NCBI GenBank assembly: GCA_038961845.1
Contig: CP152408.1
Coordinates: forward strand, 2,790,001 to 2,854,000
Direction: 5' to 3'
Origin: Xylophilus sp. GW821-FHT01B05
GTDB lineage: Bacteria > Pseudomonadota > Gammaproteobacteria > Burkholderiales > Burkholderiaceae_C
Length of the DNA: 64,000 nucleotides
Positions 23,072-33,687 of this stretch are shown one piece after another. The notes beneath the pieces are model-generated. The model saw nothing but the letters and a program-made list of their open reading frames with translations. It was not told where the DNA came from and searched no databases. How positions within the stretch are numbered: position 1 is the stretch's first letter; each line of letters opens with the position of its first letter. Position numbers and translations under genes: made by a program.

Positions 23072-23622
23072 TCGGGCTTGACCTCTTTGGGCTCTTCATG
23101 GGTCATGTAGCGGCTCAGGTACAGCGCCTGCGCGATCACAAACACCACCATCAGGCCCATGCCGCCAAACAGCTTGAAGTTGACCCAGGTGTCGGTGTCG
23201 AAGTGGTAGGCCACCCACAGGTTCAGGCCGCCCATCAGGGTGAAGAACCCCACCCAGCTCCAGTTGGCCACGCGCCAGGCGTGCTCGGGCAGCTGCATCT
23301 GCGAGCCCATCACCGACTTGAGCAGGTTCTTGCGGAAGAACAGCTGGCCGGCCATGAGCGCCGCGCCCATCACCCAGTACAGCACCGTGGGCTTCCACTT
23401 GATGAAGGTGTCGTTGTGCGCGATCAGGGTGGCGCCGCCAAACAGCACGATGACGCCCAGGCTGACCCATTGCATGGGCTCGATGCGGCCATGGCGCCAG
23501 CGCAGGTAGCCGATCTGCACGATGGTGGCCGCGATGGCGATGCCCGTGGCCGCGTAGATCCCGTACAGCTTGAAGGCGGCGAAGAACAGGATGATGGGAA
23601 AGAAGTCGATCAGCAGTTTCAT
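23068..23622 (-). CDS. yciB: Septation protein A / inner membrane-spanning protein YciB
   Basis: A 184-residue integral membrane protein with about five hydrophobic segments: MKLLIDFFPIILFFAAFKLY at the N-terminus is the family hallmark, followed by GIAIAATIVQIGYLRW, WVSLGVIVLFGGATLIAHND and NWSWVGFFTLMGGLNLWVAY. YciB/IspA proteins act in cell-envelope and septum synthesis. The gene overlaps bolA by 4 bp. Length is normal. Confidence 0.92.
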   Translation of the reverse strand: MKLLIDFFPIILFFAAFKLYGIYAATGIAIAATIVQIGYLRWRHGRIEPMQWVSLGVIVLFGGATLIAHNDTFIKWKPTVLYWVMGAALMAGQLFFRKNLLKSVMGSQMQLPEHAWRVANWSWVGFFTLMGGLNLWVAYHFDTDTWVNFKLFGGMGLMVVFVIAQALYLSRYMTHEEPKEVKPE

Positions 23623-23695
23623 GCGGCGCGGAGTGGTCCTTGAAGGGTCCTGGAGAAGCCAGGGGACGGGCGAAGGCGCGATTGTCGCTTGCCGC

Positions 23696-24118
23696 TTAAG
23701 AGGCTTCGGGGCTGAAGTCCAGCGACGCGGAGTTCATGCAGTAGCGCAGGCCGGTGGGTGCCGGGCCATCGGGGAAGACGTGGCCCAGGTGGGCGTCGCA
23801 GCGTGCGCAGACGGTTTCGGTGCGCACCATGCCGTGGCTGCGGTCGACGATCTCGCGGATCGCGCCCGGCACGGCCTCAGAAAAGCTGGGCCAGCCGCAG
23901 CCCGCGTCAAACTTGGTGTTGGCATCGAACAGCGTGTTGCCGCAGCAGATGCAGTGGTAGCTGCCATCGGCCCACACGGCGTTGTACTTGCCGGTGAAGG
24001 CGCGCTCGGTGGCTGCATGGCGCGTGACCTCGAAGGCGCCGGGCTCGGCGCCTTTTTGCGCGAGCAGCGCCTTCCATTCGGCGTCGGTCTTGCGCGGGGT
24101 GGAGGTGTCGTCGGTCAT
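23696..24118 (-). CDS. msrB: Peptide-methionine (R)-S-oxide reductase MsrB
   Basis: A 140-residue enzyme that reduces the R isomer of methionine sulfoxide in proteins. Zinc ligands lie in CICCG (C56, C59) and CARC (C104, C107); the catalytic cysteine is in RYCMNSASL (C127); [10 protein letters not shown] contains the likely resolving cysteine. The ATG at 24118 overlaps the stop of selO (ATGA), so the two oxidative-stress proteins are co-translated. Confidence 0.93.
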   Translation of the reverse strand: MTDDTSTPRKTDAEWKALLAQKGAEPGAFEVTRHAATERAFTGKYNAVWADGSYHCICCGNTLFDANTKFDAGCGWPSFSEAVPGAIREIVDRSHGMVRTETVCARCDAHLGHVFPDGPAPTGLRYCMNSASLDFSPEAS

Positions 24119-25638
24119 GAGGAGCAGCTGATTTCTATGTGGGAAGCCCAATCGGGCGGGAAGCCGGCGTAGTCGTCAAAGCCGGGATGTTCGTCATATG
24201 GGGCCGCCAGCAGATTCAACAGGGTATGGACTCCGCCAAAGTCCCGAAGTTTCGCGCGCTGGATGGCCAGCTCGCCCAAATGGTTGCGCAGCACAAATTT
24301 GGGATTGGTTTTTAGCATAAAATCGCCCGCTAGCCCATGCTGTACCTGGGGTAGGCGCTCTGAATACAGTAGCAACCATTGATCGAAGGCATCGCGGTCG
24401 GCAAACAGGTCGCGCACCGGCTCCAGGGCGCCAGCCGTAACGTAGTGCGACAGTCGTCGCCAGAAGATGGTCCAGTCCACCTTGCCGCTGGCCAGCAGGC
24501 GCAGCAGCCGGTCGAGCAGGGCGGCATCGCCGTCTTGCGCGTCGGCCAGGCCCAATTTGGCGCGCATGCGGGCCAGGTACTCTTGTGGGAAGCGGCTGCG
24601 GTAGGGCTCCAGCGCGGCCAGCGTGACTTCTTCGCTGCCGATCAGCGGCAGCAGCGCCTGGCCCAGGCAGAACAGGTTCCAGTAGGCAACGTTGGGCTGC
24701 TGGTCGAAGGCATAGCGGCCCTGGTTGTCGCTGTGGTTGCAGATGTGGCGCGGATCAAAGCCATCCAGGAACTGGAACGGCCCGTAGTCGATGGTGAGCC
24801 CGAGGATGCTCATGTTGTCGGTGTTCATCACGCCATGGCAAAAGCCCACGGCCTGCCATTGCGCCACGGTGGCGGCGGTGCGCAGGCCCACCTGCTCCAG
24901 CATCGCGGCGTAGGCATTGCCGCCAAAGCGCTCGGTGTTGCGGCATTCGGGGTAGTAGCGGTCGAGCACGTAGTCGGCCAGTTGGCGCAGTTCGTCGAGC
25001 TGGCCGCGCGCGGCAAAGTGCTCGAAGTGGCCAAAGCGCACAAAGCTCTCGGCCACGCGGGCGACGATGGCGCCGGTCTCTAGCTCTTCGCGCCGCACTG
25101 CGGCATCGGTGCCGACCAGGCACAGCGCGCGCGTGGTCGGAATGCCCAGGCCGTGCATGGCCTCGCTGCAGAGAAATTCGCGCACGCTGGAGCGCAGCAC
25201 CGCGCGGCCATCGCCCATGCGGGAATAGGGCGTGGGGCCCGCGCCCTTCAACTGCACTTCCAGGCCCTGGCCGTTGGTGCCGGTGGCGACCTCGCCCAGC
25301 GCAATCGCCCGGCCATCGCCCAACTGCCCGGCCCAGACGCCAAACTGGTGGCCGCTGTAGACGCTGGCATAGGGCTGGGTGCCGGCGGGCAGGCGGTTGC
25401 CGGCAAACACATCCAGCACCTCTGGCTTGTCCAGCGCCGATGGGTCAAGCCCAAGCGACTGCGCCACCGGCGCGCTCACGCTCAGCAGATGGGGCACCGG
25501 CACTGGCGTGGGACGCAGCGCGGTGAAGAAGGCGGCCCCAAGCCGCGCAAAACCTTGCTGCCAGTGCAGGCCTAAATCGACGCCATCAGAGGACTGCGGT
25601 GTGGATGCGAAAGGGACGGGGGCGGTTGCCAAGCTCAT
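24115..25638 (-). CDS. selO: Protein adenylyltransferase SelO (YdiU family)
   Basis: A 507-residue pseudokinase-fold enzyme that transfers AMP to protein side chains. Features are [59 protein letters not shown] with the conserved metal-binding aspartates, and the C-terminal CSS, where eukaryotic SelO has selenocysteine and E. coli has a redox cysteine. The ATG at 25638 is chosen because family similarity starts here; the open frame continues far upstream antisense to the ligase gene. It is upstream of and coupled to msrB. Confidence 0.92.
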   Translation of the reverse strand: MSLATAPVPFASTPQSSDGVDLGLHWQQGFARLGAAFFTALRPTPVPVPHLLSVSAPVAQSLGLDPSALDKPEVLDVFAGNRLPAGTQPYASVYSGHQFGVWAGQLGDGRAIALGEVATGTNGQGLEVQLKGAGPTPYSRMGDGRAVLRSSVREFLCSEAMHGLGIPTTRALCLVGTDAAVRREELETGAIVARVAESFVRFGHFEHFAARGQLDELRQLADYVLDRYYPECRNTERFGGNAYAAMLEQVGLRTAATVAQWQAVGFCHGVMNTDNMSILGLTIDYGPFQFLDGFDPRHICNHSDNQGRYAFDQQPNVAYWNLFCLGQALLPLIGSEEVTLAALEPYRSRFPQEYLARMRAKLGLADAQDGDAALLDRLLRLLASGKVDWTIFWRRLSHYVTAGALEPVRDLFADRDAFDQWLLLYSERLPQVQHGLAGDFMLKTNPKFVLRNHLGELAIQRAKLRDFGGVHTLLNLLAAPYDEHPGFDDYAGFPPDWASHIEISCSS

Positions 25639-25715
25639 CTGGCCATTGTCCCGCACCTGCACAAGGGGCTGCGCCGGCAGGGGCATCCGAGGGCAATCCC
25701 GTAAACGGCGCCATG

Positions 25716-25728
25716 TTGCGCTGCGCAA
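25716..25728. promoter_or_regulatory. 13-bp palindrome between selO and the acyl-CoA ligase gene
   Basis: TTGCGC-T-GCGCAA is a perfect palindrome in the divergent gap, 57 bp before the ligase ATG. It may be an operator for either gene; no regulator gene is adjacent. Confidence 0.35.
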
Positions 25729-25785
25729 TACTTGCACAGGAACCATAACCTCCCTGTTCATCGCCTCAGACCAAAGGACCGACCC

Positions 25786-27429
<1,644 letters not shown>

Positions 27430-27552
27430 GCGCTGGAGGCAATTCAGTCACTCAGGTTACAGAGCTGCCGCAGCGCTACGGGCATTCCCTGTGCAGGGGC
27501 GCAGGCAAGCTTTGTAAGCTGGCCGCACCGAGACAACCCTCAGGAGACAAGC

Positions 27553-28788
27553 ATGCGATTCACCTTGCAGACGATAGCGGCGTCCACCTTGCTGGCCATG
27601 GCGGCCAGCGCATCCGCGCAAAGCGGGGAGACGGTGAAGATTGCCTGGCTTGATCCGCTGTCGGGCCTGATGGCCGCGGTGGGCACCAACCAGCTGAAGA
27701 CCTACCAGTTCCTGGCCGAGGAATTCAGCAAGAAGAATGCTGCCGGGGTGAAGTTCGAGATCATCGGCATCGACAACAAGCTGAGCCCGCAAGAGACCAG
27801 CAGCGCGCTGCGCTCGGCCATGGACCAGGGCGCGCGCTACATCGCGCAGGGCAATGGCTCGGGGCCGGCGCTGGCCATCATCGATGCGCTGGAGAAGAAC
27901 AACGCACGCAACCCCGGCAAAGAGGCGCTCTACCTCAACTACGCCGCGGTCGACCCCGACCTGACCAACAGCAAGTGCAGCTACTGGCAGTTCCGCTTCG
28001 ATGCCGACACCTCGATGAAGATGGAGGCGCTGACCACCTACATGAAGGACCAGCCCGACATCAAGAAGGTCTACATCATTGGCCAGAACTACGCGCATGG
28101 CCAGCAGGTGTCGAAGTTTGCCAAGGCTGACCTGAAGTCCAAACGCCCGGACATCGAGATCGTTGGCGACGACCTGCACCCGCTGGCCCAGGTGCGCGAC
28201 TTCTCACCCTATATCGCCAAGATCAAGCAGTCGGGCGCCGACTCGGTCATCACCGGCAACTGGGGCTCTGACCTGGCGCTGCTGATCAAGGCCGCCAACG
28301 ACTCCGGCCTGAACGTCAAGTTCTACACCTACTACGCCGCGACCACCGGCACACCCACCGCCATGGGCGCGGCCTCTGACGGCAAGGTCTATCAGGTGGG
28401 CTATGCGCACTACAACATGGGCGGCGATATCCAGAAGCTGGCCGACCGCTTCAAGGCCAAGTTCAACGACGACATGTACACCACGAACATCTACACCGTG
28501 TTCCAGGCGCTGGTCGATGGCTTCGTCAAGGCCAAGTCGACCGACCCGGTCAAGGTGGCCGCCGCGCTGGAGGGCATGAAGTTCAAGAGCTTCAATGGCG
28601 ACGTCGAACTGCGCAAGGCAGACCACCAACTGCAGCAAGGCCTCTACATTGCCAAGTGGGAAAAGGCCAGCGCCAAGTACCCGTACAGCCCGGAGAACAC
28701 CGGCTACACGCTGGCGCCGGTCAAGTACTACGACGCCTATGTCGCCAGCACGCCCACCTCTTGCCAGATGAAGCGCCCGGGCTCTTGA
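27553..28788 (+). CDS. ABC transporter substrate-binding protein (LIV/HAAT type), operon 1
   Basis: A 411-residue periplasmic binding protein. The signal peptide is MRFTLQTIAASTLLAMAASA, with cleavage after SAQ. The mature part starts VKIAWLDPLSGLMAAVGTNQ, the usual Peripla_BP_6 opening, and includes YIIGQNYAHGQQ and the cysteine pair found in many such proteins (NSKCSYWQF and PTSCQMKRP). The ligand could be a branched-chain amino acid or an organic/aromatic acid, the latter favoured by the ligase gene upstream. AGGAGAC precedes the ATG. An intrinsic terminator separates it from the permease genes. Confidence 0.88.
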   Translation: MRFTLQTIAASTLLAMAASASAQSGETVKIAWLDPLSGLMAAVGTNQLKTYQFLAEEFSKKNAAGVKFEIIGIDNKLSPQETSSALRSAMDQGARYIAQGNGSGPALAIIDALEKNNARNPGKEALYLNYAAVDPDLTNSKCSYWQFRFDADTSMKMEALTTYMKDQPDIKKVYIIGQNYAHGQQVSKFAKADLKSKRPDIEIVGDDLHPLAQVRDFSPYIAKIKQSGADSVITGNWGSDLALLIKAANDSGLNVKFYTYYAATTGTPTAMGAASDGKVYQVGYAHYNMGGDIQKLADRFKAKFNDDMYTTNIYTVFQALVDGFVKAKSTDPVKVAAALEGMKFKSFNGDVELRKADHQLQQGLYIAKWEKASAKYPYSPENTGYTLAPVKYYDAYVASTPTSCQMKRPGS

Positions 28789-28814
28789 TGGCATTGCATT
28801 AGCTTTTCGCTTCA

Positions 28815-28850
28815 GGCCCGACGGACTGATGCCGATCGGGCCATTTTTTT
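28815..28850 (+). terminator. Intrinsic terminator inside transporter operon 1
   Basis: GGCCCGA (28815-28821) pairs with TCGGGCC (28836-28842), followed by A and seven T. It lies 27 bp past the binding-protein stop and 25 bp before the permease ATG. Partial termination would give more binding protein than permease. Confidence 0.85.
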
Positions 28851-28874
28851 AACCTCATTTGACGACGCCATGCG

Positions 28875-29828
28875 ATGAATGCTGAATTTCTGGTCATCTC
28901 CCTGCTCAATGGCGTGAGCTATGGCCTGTTGCTGTTCATGCTCAGCTCGGGTCTCACACTCATCTTCAGCATGATGGGCGTGCTCAATTTTGCGCACACC
29001 AGCTTCTACATGCTGGGTGCCTACTTTGCTTACACGATCTCCAAGGTGGTTGGCTTCTGGCCGGCGCTGTTCCTGGCGCCGCTGGTCGTTGGTGCGCTAG
29101 GCGCTGCATTCGAGCGCTATTGCCTGCGCCGCGTGCACAAGTTTGGCCATGTGCCCGAGCTGCTGGTGACCTTTGGCCTGTCCTACCTGATCCTGGAGGT
29201 GGTGCAACTGGTCTGGGGCCGCTCCACCGTGCCCTACGGTCTGCCGGCGCAGTTGCAAGGCCCGTTGTTCACGCTGTACGGCACGCAGTTCCCCAAGTCG
29301 CGCTCTTTCATCATGCTGGTGGCGCTGCTCATGCTGCTGTCGGTCTGGCTGCTGCTGACCCGTACCCGTGTCGGACTGGTGATACAGGCGGCACTCAAGC
29401 ACCCGGACATGGTCGAGGCGCTGGGCCACAACGTGCCGCGCGTCTTCATGCTGGTGTTTGGCGGCGGCGCCGCCCTGGCCGGGTTGGCCGGCGTCATTGG
29501 CGGCAATACCTACATCACCGAGCCCGCCATGGCGGCATCGGTCGGCTCCATCATCTTCGTGGTGGTGGTGGTCGGCGGCATGGGCTCGTTGGCGGGCGCC
29601 TTTCTGGCGTCGCTGCTGATCGGGCTGCTGCAGACCTTTGCCGTGGCGCTGGACTGGTCCCTGGCCGGTGGCCTGCGCTCGCTGGGCATGGCCGTGACCG
29701 ACCAGACCTTTGGCTACCCGCTGCTCAAGCTCACGATCTCGCAGGTGGCGCCGATCCTGCCTTATCTGCTGTTGGTACTGATGCTGATCTTCCGCCCCAA
29801 GGGCCTTCTGGGAACGCGGGAAGATTGA
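28875..29828 (+). CDS. LivH-like ABC transporter permease, operon 1
   Basis: A 317-residue membrane protein with about eight hydrophobic segments. SLLNGVSYGLLLFMLSSGLT, LIFSMMGVLNFAHTSFYMLG and VVVVGGMGSLAGAFLASLLI are hallmarks of the LivH branch of the BPD_transp_2 family. The C-terminal FRPKGLLGTR ends in the usual way. It pairs with the LivM-like permease, starting 1 bp after its stop. Confidence 0.9.
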   Translation: MNAEFLVISLLNGVSYGLLLFMLSSGLTLIFSMMGVLNFAHTSFYMLGAYFAYTISKVVGFWPALFLAPLVVGALGAAFERYCLRRVHKFGHVPELLVTFGLSYLILEVVQLVWGRSTVPYGLPAQLQGPLFTLYGTQFPKSRSFIMLVALLMLLSVWLLLTRTRVGLVIQAALKHPDMVEALGHNVPRVFMLVFGGGAALAGLAGVIGGNTYITEPAMAASVGSIIFVVVVVGGMGSLAGAFLASLLIGLLQTFAVALDWSLAGGLRSLGMAVTDQTFGYPLLKLTISQVAPILPYLLLVLMLIFRPKGLLGTRED

Positions 29829-29829
29829 T

Positions 29830-31134
29830 ATGCACGCACCCTCTACCCATTACCGATTCAAGCCGCTGAACATCGGCCGCTTCCTGCTCTGGTCGATGTT
29901 TGCGCTGGCGCTGGCCGTGGCGCCGCTGCTGTTCACCAGCAGCCTGGCGCTGACCATGCTGTCGCAGATCGGCTACTTGATCATCATCTGCCTGTCCTAC
30001 AACATCTTGCTGGGGCAGGGCGGCATGCTGAGCTTTGGCCATGCGGTCTACACCGGGCTGGGCGCCTTCATTGCGGTGCACGCCATGAACATGGCGGCCG
30101 CGCGCAGTGGGCTTCAGGTGCCGCTGGTGCTGATCCCTGTTGTCGGCGGTTTGGCCGGCCTGGTGTTTGCGGCGCTGCTGGGCTTTGTCACCACGCGCAA
30201 ATCGGGCACCACCTTTGCCATGATCACGCTGGGCATTGGCGAGCTGGTGGCCTCGATGGCGCTGATGTTCCCCGAGTTCTTTGGCGGCGAGGGCGGCATC
30301 ACCACCGACCGCGTCTACGGCGCCAAGTTTCTCGGGCTGGATTTTGGCCCGCAGATCCAGGTGTATTACCTGATCGCCGTCTACTGCTTTGTCTGCACCG
30401 GGCTGATGTTTGCCTTCACCGGCACGCCGCTGGGCCGCATGCTCAACGCCGTGCGCGACAACCCGGAGCGGGTCGAGTTCATCGGCTACAACACCCAGCG
30501 CGTGCGCTACTTCGCCTTCATCATCGCGGGCTTCTTCGCGGGTATTGGCGGAGGCCTGTCGGTGATCAACTTCGAGATCGTCACCGGGGCCGACAGCGTC
30601 AATGTGGCGCGCTCGGGCGGCTATCTGCTGTTCACCTTCCTGGGCGGCGCCACCTTCTTCTTCGGGCCGATGATCGGCGCCGTGCTGCTGGTGTTTGCCT
30701 CGGTGCTGCTGTCTGAGCTGACCAAGGCCTGGCTGCTGTACCTGGGCCTGGCCTTTCTGGTCATGGTCATGTATGCGCCCGGCGGCATCGCCAGCCTGGT
30801 CATGATGAACCTGCGGGTGGCACGTTTTGGCCGCTTGAAGCCCCTGCTGCCGGGCTATGCGGCGCTGCTGGCCAGCGGCCTGGTCGCGCTGGCGGGCGCG
30901 GCTGCGGTGATAGAGATGCTCTACCACATGCAGCTCAATGCCGCGCTGGGCCCGGCGCTGCCCTTCCTGGGCTTCACGCTGCATATCGACCAGGCCGTGA
31001 GCTGGATCGGCGCCGTGCTGGTGCTGGCCGTGGGCATGGGCCTGTTCGAGCTGGCGCGGCGGCGCTTTTTGGTGCGCTGGGGCCAGGCGCAAGAGGCGAT
31101 AGAGCAGCAACTGCGCATGAAAGGTTCGGCATGA
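29830..31134 (+). CDS. LivM-like ABC transporter permease with C-terminal extension, operon 1
   Basis: A 434-residue permease, about 100 residues longer than the paralogue at 43519. The core (residues about 1 to 325) has YNILLGQGGMLSFGHAVYTG and GTPLGRMLNAVRDNPERVEF. After MYAPGGIASLVMMNLR, where most LivM proteins end, it continues with two more hydrophobic segments (YAALLASGLVALAGAAAVIE and WIGAVLVLAVGMGLFELARR). The extension resembles that in some Comamonadaceae and Bordetella transporters. It overlaps the next gene by 4 bp. Confidence 0.9.
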   Translation: MHAPSTHYRFKPLNIGRFLLWSMFALALAVAPLLFTSSLALTMLSQIGYLIIICLSYNILLGQGGMLSFGHAVYTGLGAFIAVHAMNMAAARSGLQVPLVLIPVVGGLAGLVFAALLGFVTTRKSGTTFAMITLGIGELVASMALMFPEFFGGEGGITTDRVYGAKFLGLDFGPQIQVYYLIAVYCFVCTGLMFAFTGTPLGRMLNAVRDNPERVEFIGYNTQRVRYFAFIIAGFFAGIGGGLSVINFEIVTGADSVNVARSGGYLLFTFLGGATFFFGPMIGAVLLVFASVLLSELTKAWLLYLGLAFLVMVMYAPGGIASLVMMNLRVARFGRLKPLLPGYAALLASGLVALAGAAAVIEMLYHMQLNAALGPALPFLGFTLHIDQAVSWIGAVLVLAVGMGLFELARRRFLVRWGQAQEAIEQQLRMKGSA

Positions 31135-31910
31135 GCACGCCCGCGATTGAGTTGCGCGATCTGCGCAAGAGCTTCGGCCGCACCGACATCATCCGCGGCG
31201 CCAGCCTGGTCGTGGCGCCGGGTGAGCGCGTGGCCATCATCGGCCCCAACGGCGCCGGCAAGTCCACGCTGTTCAACCTGATCAGCGGCCGGCTTGCGCC
31301 CACCAGCGGCGAGGTGCTGCTGCACGGCAAGCGCATAGACGGCAAACCGCCGTACGAGATCAACCGCATGGGCCTGGCGCGCAGCTTTCAGATCACCAAC
31401 ATCTTCCCCAAGCTGAGCGTGTTCGAGAACCTGCGCTGCGGCGTGCTGTGGAGCCTGGGCTACCGCTACAGCTTCCTGCGCTTTCTGTCGCGCCTGCATG
31501 ACGCCAATGCGCGTGCCGAGCAACTGCTGGGCATGATCGGCCTGAAGTCCAAGCGCGACGTGCTGGCCGTCAACCTCACCTATGCCGAGCAGCGCGCGCT
31601 GGAGATCGGCGTCACCATCGCCGGCGGCGCCGACGTCATCCTGCTGGACGAGCCCACCTCGGGCATGAGCCGCAGCGAGACCCGGCATTTCATCAACCTG
31701 ATCCGCGAGGTCACCGTGGGCAAGACGCTGCTCACGGTAGAGCACGACATGGGCGTGGTGTTCGGCCTGGCCGACAAGATCGCCGTGGTGGTCTATGGCG
31801 AGGTCATCGCCTTCGACACGCCGGAAGCGGTGCGGGCCAACCGCCGCGTGCAGGAGGCCTACCTGGGCTCCGCCGTGGCCGACAGCCAGGCAGAAGAAGG
31901 GGGCCATTGA
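31131..31910 (+). CDS. LivG-like ABC transporter ATP-binding protein, operon 1
   Basis: A 259-residue ATPase: Walker A GPNGAGKST, the LivG-specific RSFQITNIFPKLSVFENLRC, the signature region NLTYAEQRALEIGVTIAGGA (degenerate LSGGQ), Walker B VILLDEPTSG and switch histidine LTVEHDM. The C-terminal part has AFDTPEAVRANRRVQEAYLG. It energises the LivH/LivM channel. It overlaps both neighbours by 4 bp. Confidence 0.92.
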   Translation: MSTPAIELRDLRKSFGRTDIIRGASLVVAPGERVAIIGPNGAGKSTLFNLISGRLAPTSGEVLLHGKRIDGKPPYEINRMGLARSFQITNIFPKLSVFENLRCGVLWSLGYRYSFLRFLSRLHDANARAEQLLGMIGLKSKRDVLAVNLTYAEQRALEIGVTIAGGADVILLDEPTSGMSRSETRHFINLIREVTVGKTLLTVEHDMGVVFGLADKIAVVVYGEVIAFDTPEAVRANRRVQEAYLGSAVADSQAEEGGH

Positions 31911-32605
31911 TGCTCAAGATCGACAAGCTCCACGCCTACTACGGCAAGAGCCATGTGCTGCATGGCGTCTCTTTTGACGTGCAGCCGGGCGAGATCGTCG
32001 CACTGCTCGGGCGCAACGGCTCGGGCCGCTCCACCACCGCCAAGGCCATCATGGGCCTGGTCGACTGGCAGGGCGGCCTGGCCTGGAAGGGCCGGCCGCT
32101 GCAAGGCCGCAAAGCCTACGAGATCGCCCACCTGGGCCTGGGCTACGTGCCCGAGAACCGCGACATCTTCCCCAAGCTCACCGTGCACCAGAACCTGCTG
32201 CTGGGGCAGAAGGGCGCGGGCAAGGGCAGCCGCTGGTCCTTCGACGACATGTACGCCATGTTCCCGCGCCTGAAAGAGCGCCAGCACACCGAGGCCGGCG
32301 TACTCTCAGGTGGCGAGCAGCAGATGCTCACCCTGTGCCGCACCCTGATGGGCGACCCGGACCTGATCATCATCGACGAGCCCACCGAAGGCCTGGCGCC
32401 CAAGATCGTGGAACTGGTCGGCCAGTACCTGCGCCGGCTCAAGGACCGCGGCATCTCGGTGCTGCTGATAGAGCAGAAGCTCACCATCGCCATGGACATC
32501 TCCGACCGCGTGCTGGTGATGGGCCACGGCAGCATCGTGTTCGAGGGCACGCCGGCGGGCCTGCGGGAGAACGTGGGCGTGCGCAAGGAGTGGCTGGAGG
32601 TTTGA
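31907..32605 (+). CDS. LivF-like ABC transporter ATP-binding protein with arginine in Walker A, operon 1
   Basis: A 232-residue ATPase of the LivF type (GLGYVPENRDIFPKLTVHQN, LSGGEQQMLTLCRTLMGDPD, LIIIDEPTEGLAPKIVELVG). Its Walker A box reads GRNGSGRST, so the usual lysine is arginine (R41, codon CGC at 32027-32029). The paralogue at 45245 has the normal GRNGMGKTT. The partner LivG here is canonical, so one of two ATP sites may be degenerate. It is the last gene of the operon, followed by a palindromic repeat. Confidence 0.92.
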   Translation: MMLKIDKLHAYYGKSHVLHGVSFDVQPGEIVALLGRNGSGRSTTAKAIMGLVDWQGGLAWKGRPLQGRKAYEIAHLGLGYVPENRDIFPKLTVHQNLLLGQKGAGKGSRWSFDDMYAMFPRLKERQHTEAGVLSGGEQQMLTLCRTLMGDPDLIIIDEPTEGLAPKIVELVGQYLRRLKDRGISVLLIEQKLTIAMDISDRVLVMGHGSIVFEGTPAGLRENVGVRKEWLEV

Positions 32606-32620
32606 GGGTTTAGGTTTTTG

Positions 32621-32699
32621 GTGAAAAGTGCCTCTAGCCCTTTGCCTGCCTGGGCTATTAGCTATCTATTTGATAGTTACCCCGCCTTGCTGGCGGCGG
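32621..32699 (+). repeat. Dispersed palindromic repeat family A, copy 1
   Basis: A REP-like element: AAAAGTG, CTCTAGCCC, a spacer, GGGCTATTAGCTAT and the tail CTTGCTGGCGGCGG. TAGCCC pairs with GGGCTA. It lies between the end of transporter operon 1 and the convergent hydrolase gene. Copy 2 (46406-46484, opposite strand) matches over almost the full length; copies 3 and 4 match the core. Confidence 0.8.
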
Positions 32700-32714
32700 T
32701 ACGCGGGACTTGCT

Positions 32715-33560
32715 TCAGCCCAGGGTACACAGCCCCAACACCGCCTCAAACAACGGATGCCCCACATCCGCCAGCGCCTCGCACGCACTGAAATGGTTGG
32801 CCCCGGGCAGCGCAATGTCCCGCACCCGGGCGCTGCCCCAATGCTGGGCAAACAGCGCGTTCTGCCGCAGAAACTCGCGGCTCTCGGCGCTGCCAACAGC
32901 AGTCACCACCTGCACCCCTGCCACCGGTTGTAGCCGCGCCGGGCTCAGGTGCAGCACCTCGTCGTCGGTGAGTTGCAGGTCCTGGTTATGGGAGGGGGCC
33001 CACTGCACGGTCTGCAGGTCTGACAGTGCGCAGAGCGGCACCACGGCGCGCGGTGGTGGCACGCCGTGCTGTGGCTGGCAGGCAACCAGCGCGGCCAACT
33101 GGCCGCCAGCAGAGTGGCCGGCGATGACCATGGGGTCCGCACGTACTCCATAGCTTGCCGCATGCCGGTGCAGCCAGGCGATGGCAGCCTGAGTCTGTTC
33201 GACGATGGTGCTGAGCGTGACCTGCGGCGCCAGGGCGTATTCCAGCAGCGCTACCGATACGCCGCGCTGCACATAGGGCTCGGCCACCCAGGTGAACTCT
33301 TCCTTGTCGCGCGCCCGCCAGAAGCCGCCGTGGATAAAGACCAGCAGGGCCGAGCCGGGCTTGCCGGGGAACAGGTCCAGCCGCTCGCGCGGGCCCGGCC
33401 CATAGGCCAGGTCCAGGTGGCCTTGCAGGCTGGCGCGCGCCTTGCGTGCCCGCTCCTGCCAGCCGGCCAGCAGCGCGGCCGGGTCGGCTAGCCCCAAGCG
33501 GGTGTTGAATTCGCGGTCATAAAAGGCCGCCAGGTCGGGGGAGGGGGTGGGCGCAGGCAT
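32715..33560 (-). CDS. Alpha/beta hydrolase (esterase / arylformamidase-like)
   Basis: A 281-residue alpha/beta hydrolase with the oxyanion motif VFIHGGFWRA, nucleophile elbow VIAGHSAGGQ and a likely catalytic histidine in LPGANHFSACEAL. Similar proteins are annotated as esterases or kynurenine formamidases. An arylformamidase role would fit the anthranilate-type pathway next door, because kynurenine breakdown yields anthranilate, but this is inference. It is divergent from the monooxygenase gene at 33688; the start at 33560 is the second in-frame ATG. Confidence 0.75.
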   Translation of the reverse strand: MPAPTPSPDLAAFYDREFNTRLGLADPAALLAGWQERARKARASLQGHLDLAYGPGPRERLDLFPGKPGSALLVFIHGGFWRARDKEEFTWVAEPYVQRGVSVALLEYALAPQVTLSTIVEQTQAAIAWLHRHAASYGVRADPMVIAGHSAGGQLAALVACQPQHGVPPPRAVVPLCALSDLQTVQWAPSHNQDLQLTDDEVLHLSPARLQPVAGVQVVTAVGSAESREFLRQNALFAQHWGSARVRDIALPGANHFSACEALADVGHPLFEAVLGLCTLG

Positions 33561-33617
33561 GGCCGCCACGATGCCACGGGGCCCCGCAGGTCGCAAGCGC
33601 TCGCGGGCTCAATCTTA

Positions 33618-33651
33618 TTTAGTTGACAACTAAAGTAATGACGAATAAATT
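33618..33651 (+). promoter_or_regulatory. Sigma-70 promoter with an overlapping 17-bp palindrome (candidate MarR operator)
   Basis: TTTAGTTG-A-CAACTAAA (33618-33634) is a perfect palindrome. Inside it TTGACA (33623-33628) is a consensus -35 box, followed after 17 bp by TAAATT (33646-33651) as -10. It is 37 bp before the monooxygenase ATG, so a bound repressor would block transcription. The MarR gene at 36791 in the same operon is the obvious candidate. Confidence 0.7.
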
Positions 33652-33687
33652 GCCCGGCAGGTAATCAACTCGACCCTGGAAATCCCC

